From Phycisphaerales bacterium (lineage in GTDB: Bacteria; Planctomycetota; Phycisphaerae; UBA1845; UTPLA1), in NCBI GenBank assembly GCA_020639075.1, contig JACKHI010000002.1:496001-560000 (forward strand): a DNA stretch of 64,000 nt, read 5' to 3'. Below the pieces are notes generated by a model that saw only the letters and a program-made list of their open reading frames with translations, ran no database searches and was not told the origin of the DNA. The position numbers were made by a program, and so were the translations under genes. Shown here one piece after another: positions 8,447 to 18,315 of this stretch (positions are counted from its first letter, which is position 1; the number at the start of each line of letters is the position of its first letter).

Positions 8447-9154
8447 CTACTCGTCGTATTTCGGTTCCGGGCAGAGTCCCACAATCACGCAGTCGTTCGG
8501 GCTGTATCGGTTTTCGAAGCAGACAGGAATCTCCGGCGGCAAGAATCGCTTGCAGACTTTGATGAAGTGGTGCGCGTTCGTGATGACTTGCGTGCATGCG
8601 ACATTCGGATCCGAGCACGGTACGTACTCAACGACGTGCACCTTCCGTACGTCGCCATGGCGCGTGATGCGATCGATCGCCATGCTGTAGCAGCCGTTCG
8701 GTCTGGGTGGGGCGATCACGGCCACGACAACGTATCGGTCGAAGTCCACATCGGGGGCGGGCGGCTGCGGATCGATGAATGACACGTGCCGGCCCCACAA
8801 GTCCTCCCACGCGCATACGTCTCGAATTACGGCGCAGAGCGCCGGTTGCGCGACGCTTGCTCGACAAATTCCGTCGTCGGGCCCCGGCGCTATCGGTCCG
8901 ACCGGCGGCAGGGGCGCGCCGCAGTATCCACCGAAGCCGCTGTGTTGGCCGGCCGAAACGGTCTCGAAATCAAAGCAGACGCTTCCCGGCGGCCACGGCA
9001 TGGGAATGGGATCGTCCTCCGTGTACAGCGCCGTCACGGCGATAGTGTCTTTGATATTGGGGGCGCGGGCTGGCAATTCGTTTTTCGGCGGGGCGGCGCC
9101 GATGACAACGCCGCTGACGATGGCAAGGAGCGAGAGAATCGCAGTTTTGAACAT
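8447..9154 (-). CDS. Secreted PrcB-like domain protein
   Basis: This is a 235-residue protein. I chose ATG 9154 because it has a strong GAGGAGG ribosome binding site and opens a signal peptide (MFKTAILSLLAIVSGVVIGA); an in-frame start at 9235 would bury that signal. The mature part holds several Cys pairs. Around residues 130-205 it has VDFDRYVVVAVIAP then NGCYSMAIDRI, resembling the PrcB_C domain of periplasmic protease-complex subunits, which pairs 'VDF..y.vvavf' with 'tGGYsv.i'. Its exact role is unknown, but it is likely exported. It is divergent from the ECF sigma gene. Confidence 0.55.
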   Translation of the reverse strand: MFKTAILSLLAIVSGVVIGAAPPKNELPARAPNIKDTIAVTALYTEDDPIPMPWPPGSVCFDFETVSAGQHSGFGGYCGAPLPPVGPIAPGPDDGICRASVAQPALCAVIRDVCAWEDLWGRHVSFIDPQPPAPDVDFDRYVVVAVIAPPRPNGCYSMAIDRITRHGDVRKVHVVEYVPCSDPNVACTQVITNAHHFIKVCKRFLPPEIPVCFENRYSPNDCVIVGLCPEPKYDE

Positions 9155-9479
9155 GGCTTGCCTCCTCGGGGTGAAACTGGAAGACCGAGGTGTGCAAGTG
9201 GCGCCACGCAGACGGTCGGCCACCGCGACCGACAACTGATCGGATCCGGCGGCGCCACCGCAGCACGAAGTGCAACGATCGAATTATATGCGGGAGAGAA
9301 GCCGATCCGCATTTGCGTTCGGCGTGCGTCGGACGGCCGGCCGACGTGCGGGGCGTTGGTCCAACAGCGTGGCGCAACGTCCCGCCTCGCGCGTTGGGGC
9401 GATTGCCGATGCCGGATAACCTGTCGATAATCAATACGGAATCTTCATTTCGGCTGCAATATCCCTGAAACTCGCCGGA
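9155..9479. other. Divergent intergenic region before the ECF sigma gene
   Basis: These 325 bases separate the minus-strand PrcB-like gene from the plus-strand sigma operon and should contain both promoters. I see no gene and no clear -35/-10 pair; an ECF-type promoter for autoregulation is possible but not identified. Confidence 0.4.
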
Positions 9480-10139
9480 ATGAACCATCGAGTGGACGAT
9501 GCGTCAGCCCGGCGAACCTCGCAGGAGGATCCCGCGGCAGCGATCGATGGGGTTCCGCGTGAGGAGACGGTGTTGGCGCAACGATCGGCGGCTGAATTTC
9601 TGGACTTGCTCGAGCCGATTCGCGATTCGGTCTATCGTTATGCTGCGCGCATGGCCTGGGGTGATGGTCAGTCCCACGACATCGTCCAGGAGGCCGTGAT
9701 GACGGCATGGCGGGAGTTTGATCGATATGAGCCGAACACCAATTTCAAGGCGTGGATGTTCCGCATCCTGATCAACTCGATCTATCGATTGAACAAGCGC
9801 GTCGCGAGGCAATCGGGGCCGCAGCTCGACGACGTCCATCACGACCTGCATTCCACGATGGAACGTGAGGAGGCGTGGAGTTCGCTGCTGGACGGTCCGG
9901 AGCGGCTTCGTGAATTGCTGGACGATCGACTGGTCGCGGCTCTCGATCGACTCGGCGAGGATGAGCGGCAGTGTCTGCTGCTCCGACTGCTGGAAGGATT
10001 CAGCTATAAGGACATTTCAGTCATGCTCGATATCCCGATGGGAACGGCCATGTCTCACGTGCATCGTGCTCGACTGAAGCTTCGAGAAGATCTGGCCGGA
10101 TTGGCCGTGGAGCATGGGTTGTTGAGGGAATCCGCGTAA
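9480..10139 (+). CDS. RNA polymerase ECF-type sigma factor
   Basis: This 219-residue sigma factor directs RNA polymerase to a specific stress or envelope regulon. Region 2 spans about residues 40-110, including SHDIVQEAVMTAWREFDRY and a FKAWMFRILINSIYRLNK DNA-melting helix. Region 4 spans about 150-205, with LGEDERQCLLLRLLEGFSYK, then ISVMLDIPMGTAMSHVHRAR as the HTH. The N-terminus carries about 30 extra residues. The stop overlaps the start of the anti-sigma gene (TAATG), a typical coupled sigma/anti-sigma arrangement. Confidence 0.92.
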   Translation: MNHRVDDASARRTSQEDPAAAIDGVPREETVLAQRSAAEFLDLLEPIRDSVYRYAARMAWGDGQSHDIVQEAVMTAWREFDRYEPNTNFKAWMFRILINSIYRLNKRVARQSGPQLDDVHHDLHSTMEREEAWSSLLDGPERLRELLDDRLVAALDRLGEDERQCLLLRLLEGFSYKDISVMLDIPMGTAMSHVHRARLKLREDLAGLAVEHGLLRESA

Positions 10140-10900
10140 TGGACTGTCAAACGGCACGAAAGTGGACGAGCCCCTATCTCGACTCGGAGCTGGAAACGGC
10201 GAAGACCTTCGAGATCAGCGAGCATCTGCGCGCGTGCGAAGCCTGCCGCCGGCGATTTAACGCGGAGCGACAGGTCGACGACATGATCCGCGATCGGCTT
10301 GCGCGCGAGGCGATGCCGCCCGAGGCGTGGTCGAGGATTCGTCGCGAAGTGAATCGGTCTAGTTTCCTTCGGCGCGTTCGAGGCCCGGCCATCGTCGCGG
10401 CGGCGGCTTGCCTGATGCTGTCCGCAACTATGTACTTTTCACCTGGTCTGACCGGCAACTCGAATCAGGAAGTCTTCTCGGGGCAATGGGCACAGTATTT
10501 GAAGGAATCGCCGGCACTTGATCACAATCTCAGCGATGCGGAGATCGAAGCTGCGTTGACGAAGGAATATGGACTGACTTTTTCGACATCCCGGAAGGAC
10601 ACCGACGGCCATCCAGTGCAGGTCGTCGGCGCCCGTCATGTGCGATTCGGCGACCAACCTGCGTTTGAACTTCGCCTGAAGTGCTGCGGTCGCGACGCCG
10701 TGATCACGGCTGTGCATCGTTCAGATGTTGCCAAGCTGCCGATCGAGCTGCGCGAGTTGGCCGACGAGGCTGCGGGCAAGAGCATTCAGCGAGCCGGTAT
10801 CTACCTTCAAGTGGATACGATCGGCGACACTGAGTTCTTCATCGCTTCCGAACACCATCTGGACGGGCTCGTCGGCGTGATGAAAGATGCCAGCGTCTAA
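10139..10900 (+). CDS. Transmembrane anti-sigma factor with zf-HC2 domain
   Basis: This 253-residue protein starts on the last base of the sigma stop codon. Residues 1-45 form a zinc-binding anti-sigma domain, with a first Cys at MDCQTARKW and the H...CxxC cluster EHLRACEACRRRF. One transmembrane helix follows at about residues 82-100 (AIVAAAACLMLSATMYF). The C-terminal ~150 residues should lie outside the membrane and sense an envelope signal. By family it would bind and silence the upstream sigma factor. The last base is only three bases from the convergent metH stop. Confidence 0.85.
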   Translation: MDCQTARKWTSPYLDSELETAKTFEISEHLRACEACRRRFNAERQVDDMIRDRLAREAMPPEAWSRIRREVNRSSFLRRVRGPAIVAAAACLMLSATMYFSPGLTGNSNQEVFSGQWAQYLKESPALDHNLSDAEIEAALTKEYGLTFSTSRKDTDGHPVQVVGARHVRFGDQPAFELRLKCCGRDAVITAVHRSDVAKLPIELRELADEAAGKSIQRAGIYLQVDTIGDTEFFIASEHHLDGLVGVMKDASV

Positions 10901-10903
10901 GAA

Positions 10904-13900
10904 CTACACGCCGATGCGCTGTTTCAAATCCGGATCCGCCTTGCGATCACGAACGCTGAAGTAACGCGCTTCCGGATGATGTGAGATGATCGCGCTCGTC
11001 GACTGTTCCGGATCTAGTTGATATTCGTCGCTCAACGTTACATCGATGCGACCCGGTTCCAGCAGCGGCCAGAGCTTCTCCTGGTCTTCCAGCATCGGGC
11101 AGGCCGGATAGCCGAAGCTGTATCGACTGCCCTGATAGCCCTGCTGGAAGAGTCGGCGCACTTCGCGCGCATCATTGCCGGATATGCCGAGTTCCATCCG
11201 AATCTGCTTGTGCATGTATTCGGCGAGTGCTTCGGCGCACTCGACGCCGAGACCGTGCAGGTGGAGGTAATCCCGGTATTTGTCCTGGCGGAACCACTCC
11301 GACGCGATGCGCGTTGCATCACGGCCGACCGTCACGATATGGAATGCCGCGACATCGACTTCGCCCGAGTCGATGGGTCGCCAAAAATCCGACAGGCACC
11401 AGAACGGCGGCTTGTCCTGTCGCGGGAAGTTGAATCGCATGATCTCGCGCCGATCAAAGGTCCTCGCTTCGATCGCGCCGGGATTGGCCGGCGGTTCGTA
11501 GAGGATGAGATCAGTTCCGTCGCTGTTGCACGGCCAGTAGCCGTAAACGGCCTGGGGCTTGAGGATGCCTTCAGCCCGGCATTTCGCGACGAGATCGTTC
11601 AGGATGGGACGGACCTCCGTCCGCATGAGTTGGTCGAATTCCTCGGCGGTTCGCTGGCCACGCTTATACTGCCACTGCACGCCGAAGAGCATTTTTTCGT
11701 TCAAGTAGCCGATGATGCTCTGCAGATCTATCCGTTCGATGACGCGCGAACCCCAGAAAGGGGGTGTCGGGATCGGATTCGTCGTGGACACGGCGCTACG
11801 GGCCGGAATTTCGACCGGCGATTCCGCCTTCGAGGTCGCACTTGTCGAACCGGCCTTCGGCGCCGCTGCGGATGTGACGATTGACTCTCCGCTCACGATG
11901 CGATCCATAAGCGCCAGGCCTTCGAACGCATCTTTCGCGTAGGCGACTTCTCCTTCATAAGTCTGTCGCAGGTCATTGTCCACGTAGGCGCGCGTCAACG
12001 CGGCGCCGCCGAGAATCACGCGCGGCGACAGGCCGCGCTCGTTCAGGACAATCAGATCGTCGCGCATGACGATCGTCGACTTGACGAGCAGACCGGATAG
12101 ACCGATCGCGTCCGCCTTGTGCTTTTCATAGGCGTCGATGACGTTTGTGATCGGCTGCTTGATACCGAGATTGACGACTTTGTAGCCGTTGTTCGTCAGG
12201 ATGATATCGACGAGGTTCTTCCCGATGTCGTGGACGTCGCCTTTGACGGTCGCCAGGACGATCGTGCCTTTTTCCTCGCCCTCGATTTTCTCCATGTGCG
12301 GTTCGAGATGCGCGACGGCCGCCTTCATCGTCTCTGCAGAACTAAGGACGAACGGCAACTGCATCTTGCCGGCGCCAAACAGCTCGCCGACGACTTTCAT
12401 GCCAGAAAGCAGGATTGTGTTGATGATCTCCAGCGGCGGATGTTGCTTCATCGCCTCATCGAGATCATCCGAGAGGCCGATTCGATTCCCGTCGATGATC
12501 CGGCGCTTGAGACGCTCGTCGACCGGGAGATTCTCGATGGCTTCCTTTTCTGCGATGTCTTCGCCTTCGGAGAATAGACCGATGAAGTGTTGAAGCGGAT
12601 CAAAGCCCTCTCGGCGTCTGTCGTAGATCAGATCGAGGGCGGCGTCCCAGCGCTCGTCGGTGATCTTGTTTCGCGGCAGAATCTTGCTCGCGTGCACAAT
12701 TGCCGCAGTCAGGCCTCGCTCCCGCGCTTCCGACAGGAATACCGTGTTCAGCACGGCTCGCGCCGCCGGGACAAGGCCGAAACTGACGTTGGACAAGCCC
12801 AGGATCGTTCCGCATTTCGGGAACTCGGCCATGATTTTCTCGATGCCGTCCAGCGTCGCGTGCGCCAAGGGGCGGTCGGCCTCGTTCCCCGTCGTGACGG
12901 GGAACGTCAGACAATCGAAAAGGATGTCCTCTTCGGCGATGCCGTGCTTTCTTGTGAGCAGGTCGTGGAGCCGTCGAGCGATTTCGATCTTTCGATCGGC
13001 CGTCTTCGCCATCGCCTCTTCCGGATCCTCGTCGATCGTCAATGCGACGACGGCGGCTCCGAACTTCCTCAACAGCGGACAGATGGAATCGAGTTTCGCC
13101 TCGCCGTCTTCCAGGTTGACGGAGTTGACGATGTTCTTGCCGCCTGCGAGCTTCAGACCGGCCTCGAGAACCGGCGCCTCCGTCGAGTCCAACATCAGCG
13201 GGACGGTGACATCTTTCGCATAGCGGGCGGCGACCAGCGCCATGTCCGGTACGCCGTCTCGACCGACATAGTCCACGCACAGATCCAGGACGTGCGAACC
13301 TTCGCGGACCTGCTCGCGCCCCATCTCAACGAGGCCATCGATGTCGTTTTCCGTCAGCAGCCTTTTGAATTTGCGGCTGCCGTTGGTGTTGCTGCGTTCG
13401 CCGACGATCAGGAAGCTGTTGTCCTGGCGCAGCGTGACGCTCTGGTAAAGGCTCGACACGCTGGGCAGAGTGACGGGCACGCGCTGTTTCGGCGTGCAGC
13501 CGTCAACCGCTTTGACGATCGCCGCGATGTGGGCCGGCGTCGTGCCGCAGCACCCGCCGACGAGCCGTACGCCGTCTTCGACGACGAATTCCTTCGCCCA
13601 CTTCCCCAGTTCTTCCGGTGTGAGCGCGTAATGCGTTCGGCCATCGACCAATTCCGGCAAGCCTGCGTTCGGGATAACGCTGATGAACCGATTCGAATAC
13701 CGGCAGAGATGCCGGACGTGTTCCGACATCTCCTGAGGACCCGTTGCGCAGTTCATCCCGATGACCTGAACTTGCGGGTAGGCCTCCAACGCCGTGATCG
13801 CCGCGCCGATTTCCGTTCCAACGAGCATCGTTCCGGTCACTTCGATCGTGACGTGGACGATGATGGGAACCTGCCGGCCGCGCTCCCGCATCGCGATCGT

Positions 13901-14422
13901 GCATCCGTTGATGGCGCTCTTCGCCTGCAGGATGTCCTGGCATGTCTCGATGACGAATGCATCGATGCCGCCGTCGATGAGACCCCGGGCCTGTTCCGCG
14001 TAGCTGTCTTCGAGGGCGTCGTACGTGGCGTGACCGAGTGACGGCAGTTTCGTACCGGGGCCCATCGAGCCGAGCACGAAGCGAGGTTTGTCGGGCGTCG
14101 AATACTCGTCCGCCACGCGACGGGCGATCTGCGCCGCCGATTTGTTCAGCACGTAGGTTTGCGCCGTCAGGTCGAACTCCGCAAGCACGATCTTGTTCGC
14201 GCCAAACGTGTTCGTTTCGATACAGTCCGCACCGACGTCCAGGAAGCTCCGATGAATCGTCTCCAGGACATCGGGACGTGTATCGGTGATGATCTCCGTG
14301 CAGTTCTCGCATCCGCGGAAGTCGCTCTCCAGTGAGAGCTCGTGGGCGAATACGCTGGTTCCCATGGCGCCGTCAACGACGAGAACGCGCTGCGAAAGTG
14401 CTTTGAGAAAGGGGCTATCCAT
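10904..14422 (-). CDS. metH: Cobalamin-dependent methionine synthase
   Basis: This 1,172-residue cytoplasmic enzyme transfers a methyl group from 5-methyl-tetrahydrofolate to homocysteine via methylcobalamin. The Hcy-binding domain (1-~310) keeps its zinc Cys ligands at 225 (GMNCATGP) and 291-292 (GGCCGTTP). The pterin domain spans ~330-610. The cap and B12 domains follow, with the cobalt-ligand motif DVHDIGKN (His731). An Ala/Ser/Pro-rich linker (~855-885) precedes the C-terminal AdoMet-binding reactivation domain (~890-1172), which has FGYPACP. Length and domain order match E. coli MetH (about 1,227). I see no cobalamin riboswitch upstream; a sigma-70-like promoter lies about 50 bases before the start. 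Confidence 0.97.
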   Translation of the reverse strand: MDSPFLKALSQRVLVVDGAMGTSVFAHELSLESDFRGCENCTEIITDTRPDVLETIHRSFLDVGADCIETNTFGANKIVLAEFDLTAQTYVLNKSAAQIARRVADEYSTPDKPRFVLGSMGPGTKLPSLGHATYDALEDSYAEQARGLIDGGIDAFVIETCQDILQAKSAINGCTIAMRERGRQVPIIVHVTIEVTGTMLVGTEIGAAITALEAYPQVQVIGMNCATGPQEMSEHVRHLCRYSNRFISVIPNAGLPELVDGRTHYALTPEELGKWAKEFVVEDGVRLVGGCCGTTPAHIAAIVKAVDGCTPKQRVPVTLPSVSSLYQSVTLRQDNSFLIVGERSNTNGSRKFKRLLTENDIDGLVEMGREQVREGSHVLDLCVDYVGRDGVPDMALVAARYAKDVTVPLMLDSTEAPVLEAGLKLAGGKNIVNSVNLEDGEAKLDSICPLLRKFGAAVVALTIDEDPEEAMAKTADRKIEIARRLHDLLTRKHGIAEEDILFDCLTFPVTTGNEADRPLAHATLDGIEKIMAEFPKCGTILGLSNVSFGLVPAARAVLNTVFLSEARERGLTAAIVHASKILPRNKITDERWDAALDLIYDRRREGFDPLQHFIGLFSEGEDIAEKEAIENLPVDERLKRRIIDGNRIGLSDDLDEAMKQHPPLEIINTILLSGMKVVGELFGAGKMQLPFVLSSAETMKAAVAHLEPHMEKIEGEEKGTIVLATVKGDVHDIGKNLVDIILTNNGYKVVNLGIKQPITNVIDAYEKHKADAIGLSGLLVKSTIVMRDDLIVLNERGLSPRVILGGAALTRAYVDNDLRQTYEGEVAYAKDAFEGLALMDRIVSGESIVTSAAAPKAGSTSATSKAESPVEIPARSAVSTTNPIPTPPFWGSRVIERIDLQSIIGYLNEKMLFGVQWQYKRGQRTAEEFDQLMRTEVRPILNDLVAKCRAEGILKPQAVYGYWPCNSDGTDLILYEPPANPGAIEARTFDRREIMRFNFPRQDKPPFWCLSDFWRPIDSGEVDVAAFHIVTVGRDATRIASEWFRQDKYRDYLHLHGLGVECAEALAEYMHKQIRMELGISGNDAREVRRLFQQGYQGSRYSFGYPACPMLEDQEKLWPLLEPGRIDVTLSDEYQLDPEQSTSAIISHHPEARYFSVRDRKADPDLKQRIGV

Positions 14423-14474
14423 AAGTTGTGCAATCCCTCAGATCGCGAATGACGTCGCGATAACTTCTTTGCTG

Positions 14475-14504
14475 ATCATAAGCTACATCGGCCGGTTTTG
14501 ACAG
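14475..14504 (-). promoter_or_regulatory. Probable sigma-70-type promoter of metH
   Basis: On the minus strand CTGTCA (14504-14499) is followed after 18 bases by TATGAT (14480-14475). Transcription would start near 14468, leaving a leader of about 45 bases, too short for a large riboswitch. Confidence 0.4.
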
Positions 14505-14799
14505 GTGGAATCAGGTCTCGCCACCCTTCGATGGGCAGAATGGCGAATATCGAACGATGTCTTTATCCGGCGGTGTGGATCGAGTGCCGACGGATTCGGG
14601 GAACGCGCGGCGGCTCAATCCACGCCCCAATGACGCGATGCTCGTGCCAGCAAGAGGGTGCGGGGTTAAGTCGTGTCGCCAATCCGGAATTGAATCAACA
14701 TTCGGGTAGACGCGAGCCGGAAATCGAGTTCGCCGCAACACGCGGACTCGATTGACATGGGGCTCAGGACCCTGGCGGCCGGCTAAGTTTGGTCAGCGC
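14505..14799. other. Intergenic region upstream of metH
   Basis: I see no gene here. Together with the promoter segment it separates metH from the convergent end of the GYF/TM2 gene. No SAM, SAH or cobalamin riboswitch core was recognised on either strand. Confidence 0.4.
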
Positions 14800-15348
14800 C
14801 TAATCGCGAAGATCCCGGCCGTCCACATCCTGCATGCCGCCCGTGAGGATGATGATGCCCTCGACGAGCCCCCAGATCCAAGAGATTCCCGTGCAACTCA
14901 GGAGCAACTGAATCAGGCCGATACCCGTGTACCCGAGGTAAAATCGATGAATGCCCAGACCGCCCAGCAAGAGCCCCAGTACGCCCGCCACGACTTTGCT
15001 GCGATGGCTGATGCGGCTGTAGTTCCCATAGTTGACAGGTATCGGCTGGTACGTGGGTGGCACGGCGCCGGGGGCCTGCGGTTGGTGGTATCCCGGATGT
15101 GTTTGTGTCGGGAATTCGTCACGTTCGATCCGAACGCCCGGCTGGGCAGGCATTGCGGGTTTCGGAGCGCCGAGGATCGTGGACAGGGCAGGTAGTTCGC
15201 AGGCCCGCAGTTGCCGCTCCGTGCCTCTTTCGACCAATCCTGTTTCTGCAACCAGCCGACCTTCCCGAGCCCATTGGACGAGCGTGTCCACGTCGGCCGG
15301 ACCGTATCGACTGCCGTCTTTTGCAATGACAAAGTAATACACCGCCAC
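14800..15348 (-). CDS. GYF-domain and TM2-domain membrane protein
   Basis: This protein has 182 residues. Residues 1-55 match the bacterial GYF_2 domain (YYFVIAKDGSRYGPADVDTL, then WAREGRL). A Pro/Gln/Thr-rich linker covers about 60-108. The C-terminus is a TM2 domain: basic SHRSKVVAG, a first helix with GVLGLLLGGLGIHRFYLG, and a second helix with LLLSCTGISWIWGLVEGI. Such proteins are common in Planctomycetota and are probably inner-membrane scaffolds that bind proline-rich peptides through GYF; the function is not established. The gene stands alone between metH and the SH3b gene on the same strand. Confidence 0.85.
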   Translation of the reverse strand: MAVYYFVIAKDGSRYGPADVDTLVQWAREGRLVAETGLVERGTERQLRACELPALSTILGAPKPAMPAQPGVRIERDEFPTQTHPGYHQPQAPGAVPPTYQPIPVNYGNYSRISHRSKVVAGVLGLLLGGLGIHRFYLGYTGIGLIQLLLSCTGISWIWGLVEGIIILTGGMQDVDGRDLRD

Positions 15349-15408
15349 TCGATCCTCTCTGGTCCCTGATTCTAACCGGATCGAGCCGCGGTCGTCTCGA
15401 TGCCGGTT

Positions 15409-17856
15409 CTAGGACTCGATCTGCACCATCTCACCCATCGTTGCCGGATCCCGACGCTCACGCGCGACCGGCTCATTCATCAGGGGATTCGGATGATCGC
15501 CGCCAGTATTTGCGGGATTTGAAAAATCGCCGGAATTTCGAACCTGCGGGGCCGGAATCGGCTGGTACTTGGTCGGCGGCGACGTCAAATCAACAATTGA
15601 GGCCGCCTCAACGATTGGAATCTGAGCGGCTTCGCTGTATTCGCGCCGACCGATCCGGATGCCGACGCGCTTGCCGGTCAGTGTGTCTGGATTAGCTTCG
15701 ACGCTCACGGGGATGTCCACGTAGATGATCGTGCTTTGTGTGCCCGGATCGACCAGTCGATAGCGTCGCTTCTCGGGCGAGAAAGCATAGCTCTTCATGA
15801 GCTGGCCTTCGTACTCGAATGCGCCGCTTTCCGTTGTCACGACGTTGCGCTGCGCCGATCGGATTTCCGCGCGCTCCTCATCCATGCGGCGACTGAAATG
15901 CTGGATGCCCTCGTGATCCGATGCGTATCGGACCGCAAGTCGTCGAACGCGCTCGAGCGCTTTGAGCTGGTCGATGCGGATCGCTGCATACTCCGACGGC
16001 ACACGTTCGCTCGACTGGACTGCAATCTCCTCGTATCGCGCAATGAGCTGTTCGTAGGGGCGCTGCTGTACTGGTCGTTCCATGACGCCATGTAGTTCGC
16101 CTTCCAGTGCCACGAGCTTGGCGGCGTAGGGCCCCGTGTTCGGATCGATCGGCACTTCCGGCGGCGGTGAACTCGGCGTTGCGTACGCGATATCCGTCTG
16201 GTCCGCCGGTGGCGCGAAATCCGCCGAGTCGTTTGAGGCGTAGGCATTGTCGTCCGGCGAATTGCCGCTGTTGATGTAATACGTGTCTGATGTGGAAGCC
16301 GTTGTCGAATAGGAATTCGCCGGTTCGACGTAGCCGCCATTTGTCGGTCCGGCGGGATGCGAATTCCGCGGGTCCACAATGGTGATCGGCATGTGGCGCG
16401 TATTGGTCGAAACCGGAGTGTTGGACGCGATCGGGGCATTCGCCGGTGCGCGAGCCGGATTCATACCATTGCTGTAATTCGAATTTGAGGCGTTGAGCGT
16501 CAATGTATCCGACTGGGTCGGCCTTTCGTAAGCGACGATTCCCGTGCCTGTTGTCGAAGCCGGGGGGGGCGTGTACGCGTTCGACGCCGTCGACGCCGGC
16601 TCGTTCCACGTCGTGGATGCGGGACGATTCGAAGTGCCGGGCGTGATCTCGACCATTGTTCCCATTCTTGAGGACGACGACGGTTGCGCTGTCGCAACGC
16701 GTGGCTGCGAGCCGTAGGGCTGCACAGACCCACCGCTGTTGACGTTTGAGCCGCCCGAGTAAGTCGACTCGTCGCGCGATGCAATGCGATTCGGCGTGGT
16801 GCCGCTTCGATCATTGTCACGGGCCCAATCCGGTACTTGCGCCGGCGGACGCCGTTCCGCGGGGACGAGCTCTGGGCGATCCTGCGACACTCCGTACGCA
16901 TCGTCCGACGTCGTTTCATATTGCGGCGGTTCGTTCGTGTAGATTGCGCCCGTTGTTTGCGATTCCGACGAGCGGTCTGCGATCGCGTTCGGGTTCGAAT
17001 CGTATCGAGGCGTCGGGGCCGTCGCGTTTGTTGGCGATAGAACGAGCGTGCTGTTGCGCGGTTCGGGGCGATTCGCCGGCGTGTCGATGGGGCGATTCGC
17101 TCGAATCGGAGGCGTCGTTGTCTTTGTCGGCTCCGCGCCAATTCGATTGGTTGTTCGAATGACCGGCTGATGTGGCTCCGTCGAATTAACGATCATCGTG
17201 TTCGAGTTCGTTATCGTTGGCGAGCCAGAGGTTGGCGTAGCGTTCGAATTGACCGCAACGGGTTCCGCATCATCCGGCAAGTCTGGCGTCGCCGCTGCAT
17301 CAGCATCCGCTTCGGCGCTGCCGGCCTTCGTCCAATCAGCGGCGCTGTATCGACTGACGAGCCCTGACTCCCGATCGGCGGGGACCGGCGTGACGAATTC
17401 GCGTGAGACGAAAAGCACGGCGCGCTTCGGCGGTTCGATTTTGTAGAAGCCGTCCACTTCACCAAGGATCACGACGGGATCACCCATGCCGAGGATGACC
17501 TGGGTGCGCGACTTCCGACGCGAGATGTGGCTGCCGGCGCGAACGTATGCCTTGTCGCGCGATACGGAGCCGATGTCATTCGTGTGTCGCTCGACCGCGT
17601 TCTTGTCGATGTAGCTGAAGCTCGACGGAGGCGGCAGAATCTTGTACCAGCCGTTCGATTCGCCGAGCACAAGAACGCGATCGCCATTCGCGAGTTTGCA
17701 GGTCGCGTAGTACCGCGTGCCTTCGCCGCTGCGGACGTTGACGTTGTTGCCGGAAATTTCCCCTTCCCACGGAAAGACCGAAGTCTGCGCGAAGGACGTC
17801 GCGTTCGCCAAGACGAGGCAGAATGCAGAAAGCGTGAACAGGATGCGGCGAGTCAT
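15409..17856 (-). CDS. Secreted SH3b protein with long low-complexity linker
   Basis: This is an 815-residue exported protein with signal peptide MTRRILFTLSAFCLVLANAT and cleavage near SFA-QT. Two bacterial SH3 domains follow: residues ~30-90 (NNVNVRSGEGTRYYATCKL) and ~95-160 (DKAYVRAGSHI, then VEGFYK-like VDGFYKIEPP). Residues ~170-570 are Asn/Thr/Ser/Pro-rich and probably disordered. The last ~240 residues contain a helical region rich in Glu and Arg (ALEGELHGVMERP to EERAEIRSAQRN) and a further small folded segment. SH3b domains usually bind peptidoglycan or peptides, so an envelope-spanning structural or wall-associated role is inferred. A palindrome sits at the probable transcription start. 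Confidence 0.75.
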   Translation of the reverse strand: MTRRILFTLSAFCLVLANATSFAQTSVFPWEGEISGNNVNVRSGEGTRYYATCKLANGDRVLVLGESNGWYKILPPPSSFSYIDKNAVERHTNDIGSVSRDKAYVRAGSHISRRKSRTQVILGMGDPVVILGEVDGFYKIEPPKRAVLFVSREFVTPVPADRESGLVSRYSAADWTKAGSAEADADAAATPDLPDDAEPVAVNSNATPTSGSPTITNSNTMIVNSTEPHQPVIRTTNRIGAEPTKTTTPPIRANRPIDTPANRPEPRNSTLVLSPTNATAPTPRYDSNPNAIADRSSESQTTGAIYTNEPPQYETTSDDAYGVSQDRPELVPAERRPPAQVPDWARDNDRSGTTPNRIASRDESTYSGGSNVNSGGSVQPYGSQPRVATAQPSSSSRMGTMVEITPGTSNRPASTTWNEPASTASNAYTPPPASTTGTGIVAYERPTQSDTLTLNASNSNYSNGMNPARAPANAPIASNTPVSTNTRHMPITIVDPRNSHPAGPTNGGYVEPANSYSTTASTSDTYYINSGNSPDDNAYASNDSADFAPPADQTDIAYATPSSPPPEVPIDPNTGPYAAKLVALEGELHGVMERPVQQRPYEQLIARYEEIAVQSSERVPSEYAAIRIDQLKALERVRRLAVRYASDHEGIQHFSRRMDEERAEIRSAQRNVVTTESGAFEYEGQLMKSYAFSPEKRRYRLVDPGTQSTIIYVDIPVSVEANPDTLTGKRVGIRIGRREYSEAAQIPIVEAASIVDLTSPPTKYQPIPAPQVRNSGDFSNPANTGGDHPNPLMNEPVARERRDPATMGEMVQIES

Positions 17857-17914
17857 CGGACACCTCCGTGTATGAACGCGGCCGACTGTCGGTCGCGCGA
17901 AACTCCGTTTCGAT

Positions 17915-17963
17915 GCAGTAATACTGCTGATATTAGGCTATTTCGCAAGGCGACCAATGTCAA
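17915..17963 (-). promoter_or_regulatory. Probable promoter with palindromic operator for the SH3b gene
   Basis: On the minus strand a perfect TTGACA (17963-17958) is followed after 17 bases by TAGCCT (17940-17935), a weak -10. Just downstream, at the expected start point, lies the perfect inverted repeat GCAGTA-A-TACTGC (17915-17927). This arrangement fits a repressor site, but no regulator can be named. Confidence 0.4.
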
Positions 17964-18315
17964 TCACCTTCGAGCCGGCCGGTATGCGTCAGAGTCGCGG
18001 CCACAAGGGTCGGGGACCTTTCACAGAGGCGCCGACGCTTCTCCTGATCCGACCAGCATGCAGTGATCCCCAGGCGCCTGCCTGCGGACAAGCCCCCTCC
18101 AGGACCGCTCTCGGATGCCCGTTTTGTGATTCACGCAATGACGACCCATGACATCTGTCGCCATGGTTGCGCAAAGCGCCACCTAGCGAATCTCTGTCTT
18201 GAAGCACTTGCGGCTCTCAGAGTCCTCGATCGGCGGCGGTCTTTCATCCTTCGCGATTCTCGGTAGCATCCCCGCTTCGACGGAAACCTGTGAATTCCAA
18301 TGTCAGGATCCCTGA
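17964..18315. other. Intergenic region between SH3b and phosphatase genes
   Basis: These 352 bases lie between divergent genes. I see no convincing coding frame, RNA structure or repeat. Confidence 0.4.

Noticed and set aside
12587..14041. Long plus-strand open frame opposite metH
   Set aside because: It is antisense to a complete methionine synthase and shows only the Arg/Asp-rich composition expected from complementary codons.
14423..14799. Possible cobalamin or SAM riboswitch before metH
   Set aside because: No B12-box or SAM core sequence was found, and the likely promoter leaves a leader of only about 45 bases.
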